DNA from: Botryllus schlosseri
Taxonomy: Eukaryota; Chordata; Ascidiacea; Stolidobranchia; Styelidae
Direction: 5' to 3'
NCBI GenBank assembly: GCA_000444245.1
Contig: ATSW01006708.1
Coordinates: forward strand, 1-39,126
Length of the DNA stretch: 39,126 nucleotides
Of the stretch, positions 11,709 to 23,700 are shown piece by piece. Position numbers and translations under genes: made by a program. Every line of letters begins with the position of its first letter. Positions within the stretch are counted from its first letter, which is position 1. The notes beneath the pieces are model-generated. The model searched no databases and was not told the DNA's origin. It saw only the letters and a list, made by a program, of their open reading frames with translations.

Positions 11709-12883
11709 CCTAGCTCATGTAGAAAATACGCACTGTGCATATGCACATTATACCCTTTCGATTGTTTTCTCGTGGGCCTCTAATGAATGGGTAGCTGTAG
11801 GGTGAAGGTCTAGCTCTAGCCTAAGACCTCTGCATTTGGAGGACTATAACTTATTGCTATTTAATTCAATCAAATGGGACAGTAGAATTCATTGTATCAT
11901 GAAACTAGATATTTACATCTAAATTTCATTCCTAACAATTTTACATGTGCATTGAGGCAGAATTCAATGTTTTCCCTCGCCGTGTTATCATATACGGAGG
12001 CCACGAAGATTCCTAATAGGTTTCATCAACAACCCAAATCAGCCGTGCCAATGACTTACAATTTTTTGGTATAGGTCTTACGTAATTGGAAAATTCATCA
12101 GCGAACACGACCATAATTACGAAGCTCACAATTATTACATGAAAACTGATGTATTACATGATTCGGTGAGTTTGTACACGTATGATTATCGGAATAAATT
12201 AACCATATCGACATGATGTTAAAATCGCCAATGCAAAACTTATAGAGTGCGTTATTTTGCATTATTGGCTTGTATATTGTAACGGTCGTAACGATCACGC
12301 AAAGTCACGGCAGTGCCAAATATTAATTTCCTATTTTACGTACAAGTTAACCTGAAATCAGCTTACAGTTACGAGTTTGTTTCGATGGAACCTGCTCTGT
12401 CATGCTTTCTCTACCTATTTATGAATTGTTACATGTTCCAACGAATAAATTACACCATCTATAACTGAGGTGTAATTATAATTTACACGTGAAAAACGGC
12501 ACTGACAATTGGTACTTTTAGCTTTTGTTTCCCACGAATCGGACGGGCACATTAATCGGAAAAGGTGTAATCTATTTTCTGCTAATGACATGTTGACAAG
12601 TTGCGCTCAAGGAAACTCGTAATCCCAATGACCTTTGCAGTAAATTGTAAAGGTTTTTCGTGGACTCGGTGTCATAAGTCAGCTAGGTCACATCGCTAGC
12701 ACTAACGTTTTAATATTGTTTGTAAATCTTCTGTTTCGGTATATAGCATGTTAGTGCGAGTTACATCTAACGTGTTTATAGCATCCTCTCGTTTTCAGAC
12801 CCAAAACCAACTTCTGGCAGCTTCCTAAATACTCAGAAATCATGTGGTATGGTGTTTTAAGTTGTTTGGAGGATTCTTATGTA
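11709..12883. other. No recognisable feature
   Basis: AT-rich intergenic DNA with no frames or element ends that I recognise. Confidence 0.55.
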
Positions 12884-13020
12884 GCAACTTTTTTCAACTT
12901 TTCTCTATTTTTTCATGCAGCATTTTGTAACGTTTTTGATTTTTCATGAAACATTTTTCAGCTTTTTTGATTTTTCATGCAAATTTTTGCAAGTTATTTC
13001 GATTTTTCATGCAACTAACT
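12884..13020. repeat. Tandem repeat, about four 31-35 bp units
   Basis: Units share TTTTTGATTTTTCATGCA, preceded by variants of CATTTTGCAAC. They are diverged. Related GCAACTTTTGTGAAAAA units (two of 34 bp) occur at about 13292-13360, so the two arrays may bracket one element. Confidence 0.7.
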
Positions 13021-13291
13021 TTTTACTGGAAATATTTGGCACTATATGTAAATAGATCGCATGATTATTTCACTGTCGCTTAAATTTGACGTCCTTTCTG
13101 ATTTGATGTACAATTGTACATTCAGGCTAGATCACCGAAAATTATATTTTCACTGGGTCAATATTTTCAGGCTTTTCATTTTGTTGAAGTCGCCAACACC
13201 TGGTTTTGGTACAGTGCCCTGGATACGGATCGAATTGAGTATCTCATACCTTATTAGTTTCAAGGGACCTATCCATAAATACAAATTTTTA

Positions 13292-13360
13292 GTGCAACTT
13301 CTGTGAAAAAGAAATGCAACTTTTACTGCAACTTTTGTGAAAAATAAATCCAACTTTCCA
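13292..13360. repeat. Two 34-bp tandem units related to the 12.9-kb array
   Basis: GCAACTTCTGTGAAAAAGAA and GCAACTTTTGTGAAAAATAA begin the two units. Read on the minus strand they give TTTTTCAC-AAAGTTGC, similar to the TTTTTCATGCAA core upstream. Confidence 0.6.
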
Positions 13361-16300
13361 CGTATTTGACTGCAACAGAAACTTGCCCTAGTAATGACTT
13401 ATCCGATGATTTTGATTTCTATGTATCAACAGTCTTTGGATGGAAATTGCTCTGTACTGATGCATGTTCAAATCACGAGCATGTTATAGTGATAGATTTG
13501 ATGCAAGAGTGACAACGGTACACGCCCACCGTCTAATATAACAGTGGACAGAGACCAAGACGGCGACGTAATTGACAATCTTCTATGTAAATGAACTGTT
13601 GATTTCAAGGTGTGCCTGTCCTACGCATATATTATACATATACGCATATATGTAAGTAAACCATGATTTGAATCTGGGTAAAGGAAGCGACACAATCCTC
13701 GACAGTTCCGAAGCTGAAACTAACTTTCTTTTCATGCCCATACCATTACAGGAGTAGAGGCGCCCTCCAGCGATAAAAAATTCTCGCAAGCACCGAGTAT
13801 CGCAAAACAATACGAGAAAAGTGAAAGTAACTTCCGTATTCCCATTGTGGCGATTTAGATCGACTAGTGACTGGCTCCTAGGACGTAACTGACGGATGCC
13901 GACACAAAGTTTTTGCAACCTCTATGATTCGTGTTGCAGCACATTTGGGGGATCTTGTATTCGGCGTAAAATCGAATCATTGTCGTCGCAGTAGATGCAA
14001 TATCTTCTCGCATTTCCTATTGATTTGGTTTGCAAGTGTGATTTTGCAGAGTGTGCAGGGGATCGCATATGTGCGTCAGTGTCTGCTATCAATTTGGATA
14101 GATGATCGTTCCGAGGTAATCCCATCCACGCTGGTACTATAGATCAAACTGCAGACGGTGGGAACCTGGGCGATAACCGAGCCAGAGCTTGTGGCATTGT
14201 AAAAGAGAGAAGGATAAAGGAGTATAAAAAGGGCAAACGCACACAAGCTCTCTCATATAGTATGCCGGCGTCCGTCGGCCGTAGTCTCTCGTCTGGAGAT
14301 GGATACACACGGGCTGCATAACATAGTAACATGAGTGGATATCGGGAATACTACCTATGCCAGGAATATATCGGACTGACAGCCGTGGACGATGTGCATA
14401 TTTACTACTGCGTACAGCAACAGGCTTTATTGTCTCAGCGTTTATGATACTGTGATGGAGTTAAAGTTGTCGGTCATGTAATTTCAACGGTGGATGCCAA
14501 GCGTTACCGGCGGTTATAGCGAATAGCAATGTCAGAGANTTCACCTACTAGCCTTGAGCAAATATTGACTCGGGTCGGTATTAAATACCGGTATGGTCAA
14601 CTCGCAGTTAGTAACCCAATCCACGTTGTCCGGTTGGGGACAGGTAAAGCCTATTGAGTGTCGAGTCGTGCACTTGTGAATACAATCATGGCAAGTCAAC
14701 CTTGCCGTAAATCAGGCCTAGACCGGTAGATGAAAGTGTTGTTCAAAGTTCCTTTCTTCTGTACGATAGTTTACCCAATCACCTCAAGAAAGGTGTGGCG
14801 TAGCTTGAGAATACTCATTAAACACCACTTGAGTGCAAGGTTTGTTAGGAAGGACGAAAAACTTGCATGGTATTGAACAACGTACTCATGGATCGTTGAC
14901 GCTCGACTTCTATGGCTTTGATGTTAACCTAGTTGCTACGGGTTGAAAAGGCAACTCTAAGGATATACTGCATCTGCGTCCCACGCGTCAGCGATAGCTC
15001 CGCAGAACAGTTGCAGGCAATGTGCGGCGCGCATGAGCTAGGTCATAATCGCGTTTTGAAGTGAAGTGACACTACTCCTTCAAGTTAATGATATTTTAAT
15101 TCCGAGGTAATAGATTGATAGCTACGGAACGAGGTCGCTAGCGCGCGCCCGATGCATTTTATCATCACCTAAAATACGAAATAGCTCTACGATGACTATT
15201 CGAGTTGCAAGCTACGTACCCACCTTCTACCATCGTAAGTCTCACGACTGACATTTCATCATCCAATTCTATTCTGTCGTTCAGCCATAACATACTCAAC
15301 GGGATTTGATAAATATATCATCAAGGCAATGCAGGCAGTATAATTCGGCAGCTTCTATCCGGAAGATCGTTCTGTTTAAGGCAAAACAATCACATAGGAA
15401 TAAAGCATTGCGTATTACCCGCGAGCGAAATACTATGGGACATTATCGGGTATACATGCCGTCCGCGAGAATAATGCAACACCGGATATTAAAGATCAAC
15501 ATAGGTAAATGATGTCGTGATGTGATTTGAGATATAACAAATGATGCCCAGCATCGTGTTCGGTTCAAATATAATTCGATTTTAAGTTGTAACGCGATAC
15601 ATTTCGAGAGATTTAATTACATATTTTATATATTTGTACAAATTCTCGAATGGTGTAGTTTCATTCGAAAATGGCATTTCCGGCAATAATAATAAAACCA
15701 CATGTCCCGGCGTACGAATTTAAATGTACGATGCATCTCTTCGATTCGTCAATAGTTCAATATTTCTTTAATTGGTCGATATTGTATTGTAGTAATTCGA
15801 GTGTGATGCGGTAGAAGAAACTTTATGAGCCGAGTCGTTGCCAGTAGCTCTGCGGCAAGAAGGGGCTTTGAAATCCGATAGCACTGGTTGCTGCGTCCGG
15901 ACATAGCGCATTGTAATCGAGGATCAAGCTTTGACACTAGCGTACTGTGTGCCAATGTACTACACAGGCTATCAGTTTCTCGTATATTGGTACATGCGAG
16001 TATCAATAACAATTTAATTTCTGAACATAGCTTATTTTTATATCACCCCTTTCAATGCGGCGCAATTAAACGGGCCAGGTTACAACTACCATCCTGGATA
16101 TAATAATCTACAAGTGGGATTGTTTTACGCAGTACGTGATGTAAAAGTATTTGATTGCATAACATGATTTAGCGTATCGCGTCACCGTTTGACAGAACCG
16201 ACGTCCGACACGGCTATGGGAAAGAATTGTCATCATCAATGGATTGACTTCTACTCCATGTGTTACTTTCGGCGTATGGTCGACAACTGTGTTTGAGTCA

Positions 16301-17093
16301 GCTTTGTTGAATTCATTGTTAGGTCTACGGGGCTGCTTTGAAGATCCCGAACTGACGCTCAACGTCAGCCTGGACAATGCGAAGCCAAAATAAATCCATC
16401 ATAGGCTATTATTGAGTTGCGACTCCAAAACCGGCCGGGTGTAAAAAAAGTATACGCTCGCGATCAAGTTGATAAATGGATTTCGTATCTGGATCGATTG
16501 CCTGCGTGGCTGCGACTGTAAATAAATGACTTTGAGATTAAACCTGCATGTAATCCTTAAACGCCATAGGCTAATGGTGATATGTAACATCCGGATTAGA
16601 CAGGTACACATCGCAAAGGAAATATAGATAAAAACTGTCATCAATGGCTAGAGATGATTCGCAGGAGTAGCCGTACCGCCAGCAAAGTCGGTCGCCAAAG
16701 GTCGCACTCGAAAATGCGAAAGATAAACTTCTTATAGGACAAGGATTATTTCCTTTTGATGTTAGTTTTTCTTAGCAAGGCTACAATTACCAGGCGTTGA
16801 CTTGAAGTTGTTAAGTACCTCTCCATGAAGAGAGAAAGACTCTATTGCTTTACCTTGCTGGTTAATGTTTATCTTTTCGGAAGAGGCTTGCTTATTTTGG
16901 CGTCGCCCTCAGATCTCATTCAGGGAACTAGACTAAATTCTTCCAATTCGTCATACTTTTTCAGTTTGATTATTTATTAGCGTATCTTTAAAATCTGCAT
17001 CAGCCAGTACACTCTCCTTTCTGAAATGAGCAACGCGTTGAAAGGGAGATCTACACGAGAAACGTTTCGACAGACGCAATAAAGCACTTCATA
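13361..17093. other. Intergenic DNA upstream of the ADAMTS gene
   Basis: No coding exon or transposon end recognised. Position 14539 is N. It presumably holds upstream regulatory DNA of the ADAMTS gene, but nothing specific can be named beyond one TATA-like site at 14223. Confidence 0.5.
14223..14230 (+). promoter_or_regulatory. TATA-box-like site (TATAAAAAGGGC)
   Basis: GAGTATAAAAAGGGCAAACG is a near-ideal TATA box with GC flanks. A short frame (MPASVGRSLSSGDGYTRAA) begins about 40 bases downstream but stops after 19 codons. It could serve a noncoding 5' exon of the ADAMTS gene 2.9 kb away, or be chance. Confidence 0.2.
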
Positions 17094-17129
17094 TTTATTA
17101 TATTTATTTCGCAAAAAGACACCCTAAAG
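17094..17129 (+). promoter_or_regulatory. AT-rich 5' leader next to the ADAMTS start codon
   Basis: The bases just upstream of the start are very AT-rich (TATTTATTATATTTATT) and then CGCAAAAAGACACCCTAAAG. This may include a TATA-like element or simply be 5' UTR. No cap site can be fixed from sequence alone. Confidence 0.2.
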
Positions 17130-17792
17130 ATGAATACACTTCAAAAAATCGTTGTCGCAATTTTATCCGTGAACGTGGCGCTGGTTTCGTCACACTCAAC
17201 CTACAAAAAGGTAGACCTGCGCTCGCACCCAAGCAACGCCATGACCGACACTGAAGTCACCACCCCTGACAGGATACAGGGCGATAATTCGAAGCATTCC
17301 GGGAAGATTCATTACAGAACGAAAGCCGGTGACATATCTAGAGAATTATTGGACGCCGAATTCAATAACCCGAGGTACAGGATCGTTGCTTTCGGGAAAG
17401 AGACCATTATCGAATTGACGCAAGACGACGATTTGATCGCCCCGGCGTTCACCACGACTGTCTCCTTCTCAAACGCCTCCGCCGTCCCGCAAAACACGCA
17501 GTCCGTGCTCGGATGCTTCTACAAGGGAAAAGTAGTAGGCCAGCCCGCGTCTGAAGTCAGCATGAGCATCTGCGGTGGTCTTCTCGGTACCATATACACG
17601 GGAGCCGAGGAGCTGTTTATCGAGCCGACCGCGAGAGGCAACGGCGAAAGCGTAAAGCACGTAATCCAAAAAAGAAGCCTGCAGCGCAAGGCCAGATCGG
17701 CTCAATCGAAATCGTGCGGAGTCATCGAGGAAAGACACCATCATCGGTACAGCATGAATTTAATGAGCGGCGTCGACCAAATGACTAGACTC
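17130..17792 (+). CDS. ADAMTS: ADAMTS exon 1: signal peptide and propeptide
   Basis: Codes for residues 1-221 and ends in phase 0 at CTC|GTGAGT. The start ATG has A at -3 and is followed at once by a hydrophobic segment ([13 protein letters not shown]), which is why this start was chosen. The propeptide contains C129, C148 and C196 and a likely N-glycosylation site at N115 (NAS). Upstream in the same frame no stop is seen in the nearest 40 bases, so the start rests on the signal peptide and context rather than on a stop. Confidence 0.9.
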
Positions 17793-20700
17793 GTGAGTTT
17801 GTGTTTACCAGTGCTAATCGGTATATCGAAATATATTTACAATATCTTAATATTTGCAGTTGAGAAGAAAACGCGCGCCAGCTGTGGTAAACAGCGGTGT
17901 CGCAGCTACAGGCCACCCGCAAGACAGCGTGCTGTCCAGAACGAAACGTGCCTTCAATTCCAGGCAGCATTACATCGAAACTCTAGTTGTGGCGGACAGA
18001 AGCATGGCCGAGCATCACGGAGAGGACTTGGAGCACTACATACTCACTATCATGATGGTGGCGAACCGCGTGTTTTCACACCCCAGCCTTGGCAACGCCA
18101 TCAAGATCAGCGTTGTGAAGGTAAGATGAGCAACAAATATTAACAGTACCAGTGCTTGTTGATTCATACGCTGCCGGTCGTTTAGATCAAAAGAGCGGGC
18201 GACGACCTTCGCATTTCCTCCAACGCTCAGAGAACGCTGAGAGACTTCTGCGAGTGGCAAAGCCACGAAAACACGCCGGACGACAACGATCCCGATCACT
18301 ACGACCTCGCGGTGCTGTTAACAAGACGAGATCTCTGCGGGGCGGATTGTGACACTCTCGGTAAGATTCCCGCTCGGTTGCGCCAAGTTTAATCCCACGA
18401 GTCATCAGAGTCACATTGCAACGGCGGCTGTTTGGGGAATTGGTAAGAAACAGCCAACGACCCGACGCCGCAGGGTGACCGCTGAATCAGCTGGGACGTG
18501 ATGACGTATGCCCTTCCTCGCTTAGATGTGCTAGTAAAACGGTTTGTTTTGATTGCACCGGTGGAAATTGATTACACACTGGCATTCAGCACCGTGAAAG
18601 CGAGAACAAAGATCGATAGAATGTTGGCAAAATCTAAATCTCGAGGTGACTGTCAGATTAGATCAATTTGCAATTCCGGCGCCAGCTAGATTACGAGAGA
18701 TTAGTTTTGTACGCATTATTTCCTAGACATGATCCGCGTCTCTCATTTGTTGCTACTTCCACTTCTTGAAAACATAGAAAATTGAGACTTGGTCTAGGAT
18801 ATTAACCCGTCCGCCGCCGGCAGACCTGGCAGCGATCGCGTATCTGATTGATATCAAAGCACTGACTTCCTTTATCACAGCCTCGAGGTGTTCACGTACT
18901 ATAGAATCTAAATGATTGAGGTTACGTAACCGGATTCCATAACTGTCTGAGTGTTGGCGTTGTGCAATGTGCATTTTGCAACGAAATGCAGCCGGCCACG
19001 TCCAGAGTTTCGTTGCAACGCGCCTCTACAGTCCCACCATGCGACCTCTTTCCGTGATCTAAAATGACTCATCGTCCGCAGCGGTTAATCGTATTTATTT
19101 AGGTATTTACCATACCTGTGATATAGAGGAACAGATATCTTATCCTGACGTATCATCGCTCGCCGAAACAATAGACCTTTCATACTTCTTCCGCGCGCCT
19201 TTCGCGGAAAACTTTCCACGGTGTAAATATGATCGGATTATGTAGTTAAAGGCACCAGCCATTGGCACTATCCCCTATGACTCATCGTCTCGCCTATGCA
19301 GTTTGATCGATTCTAAACTGAAAGAAGTCATCTCACTAATATCGACAAGATCGACTGCCAAAGTTTGGTGTTATTGATATGTTGGGTGGTTGAATGATAA
19401 TAAGCTGCCACGCCTCCGTAAAAACATAGGCACGGCGAAGGAACGTGTCCCTGTCGCGGTAGGACGTAGTGTCTCGGGGATTACTTGGCAATTTCTCTAT
19501 GGATATCATGCAATCATATCATTCTTGTAGACCAAACACCGAACCTTTTGTTCCTGATAATACACCGCTTCTGAGAGGGATCTTGTGTGTGATGCGTGAC
19601 GCTTGTGCTTGTTGTGCAAGTGTCGGAATCGTAGCTCTCTTGAGATAAAACGTCCCGTCTCCCAGCGGACAGCGTCCCGAAATAGCAACAAAAACAGCGA
19701 TAATGAGCGCGAGATCACGCCGAAAATAGCTAAGATCGTAAGTCACGGGCAGCGGGACAATCTCGGGCAAGCTCAAGTCACAAATTTTGACTTCGTGTAT
19801 CGCGTCACCGAGATGGAAACGCGCCTTCCTTATCAACGCGAGGTGGCTTTCTTAATCGCGTCCGTGCCCCGTTTAATATCCACTCATCGGAGCAAATTTC
19901 GCGGCATTTGTTCTGGTAATAATGGCGCATTCCGCAGACGCTTATTTCAGCATGTCGCGTGCGATTATACAGCCGCGCCGGACAATCTCACAATGACATA
20001 GAGGAAGTTTTGGGCGCGATAACATTGTTTCTCCCTCGTTAAATTGACATATTGCGCGATCCGATTACAATCGAGACGAATTTTAGAATAAGTACGATTT
20101 TATCGTAATATATCTGGGCGATAACGGAATTGTGAAAGGTACAAATTTTTGATAATATGCACGTTACAGAAACGATATCACGACCTTAAGAAGCGTGACT
20201 GATGCGCGCGCACTTGGGTCAATATCGCTGGCTGCGGTGTTAATTTAAAATTTATGCTCCGGCCTTGCTAACGCATAATCCAAGTACGAATCGACCCGCA
20301 CAGTTTAGCTTATGTGTGAGATGCGTGAAGATACTATGGCCTTCAAATTATATCCCCGGGATATTTAACTTTTAATCGGAAATTCATAACACAGCGATTG
20401 TTTTTCTATTTATACTATCGTGTCATATCTCCGGATATGTGTGCGGTCGGCAGGACCGTTCATTGTTTAAATTTCGCTATTTTTGTTGCTGAACGTAATG
20501 CTTCACATGTTACTTTTGAGAGAAGATTAGCGGTGCTCCGTAAAAAGAGATCCACGAAATTTGATCCCGTGCAAAGATGTGTATAACCGGAACAAAATTA
20601 TTGCTGCAAGATAGGACGGATTTATTTTTAGCATCGCGATAAACGTTGCTTAAAAGAGATATCCGCTTTTGACTTCTAATTGTAGCATTTCCCACCTTTG

Positions 20701-23700
20701 ACAGGTCATGCGGAATATTAAACAGGACGTATTGTGGCCCTCGCCGGGTTTGCAATATCGTAGCACCGAGTCACCTCGGTGGGAAGGTTCAACAAGGTGT
20801 CCATTTCTACCTTGTAATCGAAAGAAACTAGCTACCCCGCATCGTATGACACATCGTCAAAACATAAACATCAGGCTCCCACCATCTGGTCCGTTGGCTC
20901 TCTACTGCAACGTCACCCTTCACCCACGAATGCCGGTGTTGTCATTTAATAAATTTCTATTTTCATGGGAGTTTGCAAGCTCTAATAACATCAGCCCACC
21001 CATGGAATACAGGTGACCCGCGCCAGTGTATTCTCAGGATTGTTTTAGGCAGCAGTGCTTCCACAATGGACAGCACTTGAGAGTGGATGCATGTGGAGTG
21101 TCCTTGAGTTCTTAACCATCTTATCGTGACAATCTGTCAAATGTGTGTGACGCGCGTTTCACTTGAAATTAAAACTATATGATTTGTAACATTTGAACTG
21201 GCAAATCTACCGAAGCATATCTTCCTACCTACAACTTTGTAATGGAACAGTTGACTATTGTCAAAATAAATCGCGATCAGATCCATCATATTGTTAATTA
21301 TTACCTCATAATACGCGGCAAATGACGTCAGATCAGTACCTGCGTACCGTCACTCATGACTAACTAGCAACTATAGTCCCCTTTATCAAAACCGCATGCA
21401 GCCTGTAACAAAACACATATATTTCTTCAGGAATGGCCGATGTCGGAGCTATGTGTTCCAACAGACACAGCTGTGCGATCGTGGAAGATGACGGGCTCTC
21501 CGCAGCATACACAGTTGCACACGAGGTAATTGCGTCAACACGTACACCGTGTGTACACAGAAATAAATACAAACGCGTTTCAGATCGGGCACGTTTTGAG
21601 CATGATGCACGACGACAATAAGTTGTGCCGCAGCAGGTTTGCACACGTCGACCCCAACACGCACATTATGAGTTCAATGATGAACCACGTAGACACCGAC
21701 CAGCCGTGGAGTCTGTGCTCTCGAGACGCGATCACGTCTTTCCTACAAAGTGGACAAGCTACATGCATGCACGACAAACCAAGAAAGGCGAAGGTAATAC
21801 ATACAGATAAACCACATGCCTACCAAAACTCTTATCTAATCACAGTAAAGCATGACTGTTTTCTGTGCGACTGTATGTTAAACATTGTTGTATCTGTAAC
21901 ACGTTACGACCTCCCGATTTGCGGTCGCAGTACCGATTAGAGGACGCTGTTCGTGTAATATTCTTTATTGGATAGACGCTGTTATCAAATGATGAAAAAC
22001 CACATGCCTATATTTATTAGAGACCGTTTCGAAATATTGCGAAATCACTTTCTCGCAGTATTGGCACCATCGCGGCGCAGCCTGACTTGAATCATAATCC
22101 AATGCCATCAAAACTATAAACATAATCCCAGCTGTAGCGACAGGTATCGCACGTGAACAAAGCGCATGTTCGCCGCTAAACGGAAGCTTGCAGCGTTGGT
22201 GTAAAAGGCGCTGTTTATTTTGATTTTTCGATCCCCGGCTACTGTGTTTCCTTTCGCAATCGAGAGTCGCCGAAACTCATGTTACAATATGTCATTAAAG
22301 CCGTCCTAATGACGTGATCGATTTGCAGCCAGGTGCGCTTATCTCGATGTTGCTCATTAATAATATAAATATCTCTAATCGTCCTAATATAGCAAATTGA
22401 TATAGGGTTGCTCGCGAAAGTATTTCGTAATGTTTATCGCACAAACTGTAAAACGATGACATATTTGTAAACTAAAGACGCAATTCTTTTCTATTCAACA
22501 TCTTAAAGTAAACAAGCATAAAGGTACTGAGGTATATACCAGGTTAAACATAGGCGGTTGACACTTTGACCCTTACCTCGACTGTTGAGATTTTGTTATA
22601 CTTACGGTACCATTGTTTGCGATCATTTCAGGCTTATCCCACGCAATTGCCCGGGGAAATGTACGACGTGAACGCACAGTGCGAAATGTCATTCGGCAAG
22701 GGAGCCGTCGAGTGTCCTTTCATGAGCGAATGCGAAAGACTGTGGTGCCGCAAGTCTGGCGGATCGTGAGTACACCGTTTGGCATCGACGATAGTCTCAT
22801 CTGCTAACAGGTGACAAAATTCATTCAGGCATCAGTGTCACACCAGGCATTTCCCGAGAGCGGACGGCACCAGCTGTGGAGCGGGGCTTAATTGCATGCA
22901 GGGTCTATGCGTGCCTGTGACCGAAGCGAGACTGCCTAAAGACGGCCAATGGGGCAGTTGGGGACCGTTCGGAGACTGCTCAAGGTACGCACGAAACGAA
23001 ATCGTGATGATTGATTCGGAAAATACCACACCCAGAGGGGGGTCAATGTAGTCAACGTTGGTACTAAGTAAAAACGACGTCAATAATTTTGCATAAGTAC
23101 AAGTTAAAGTAGGCTAAACCTATTTGAGTATTTCGAAAACGTAGAAGCGCTTCGTTACTGACCACCACTGACCGCGCCATCCATCTTCAGAACATGCGGC
23201 GGTGGGGTGCAGATGTCAAGCCGCGAATGTAACAACCCGGCCCCGGAAAACGGCGGTAAATACTGCGTCGGGGCGCGCCTGCGCTTCAGCAGCTGCAACA
23301 CCAACAAGTGCCCGAAGAGCGGCCGCTTCTCCGACTTCCGCGCCGAGCAGTGCGCCGTCTACAACGGAAAGAGCTTCCCGCATCTGGGAGTCGATGTCGC
23401 GTCGACGTGGACGCCGAAGTACACCGATATCAGCGGTAACGACAGATGCAAACTCACATGTCAGTCAGTGCAGACGGGAGTTTACGTTATACTCGGCAGC
23501 AAGGTCATCGACGGCACCAGGTAAGATGGTATATCACCGCACAGTGAAGGACAGAGACATCTCAACATCTCGCCTTTCACGACAGGTGCTCGCACGTTAC
23601 CAACGACGTGTGCGTGCAAGGCATTTGCATGAAAGCGGGCTGCGACGGGATCCTCGGGTCCAAAGCGAAAACCGATAGATGCGGGGTTTGCGGAGGGAAG

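Noticed and set aside
22801-22828. Alternative acceptor CTGCTAACAG before ADAMTS exon 7
   Set aside because: It would break the frame and add non-conserved residues, whereas the acceptor ending at 22828 gives the conserved [15 protein letters not shown] reading.
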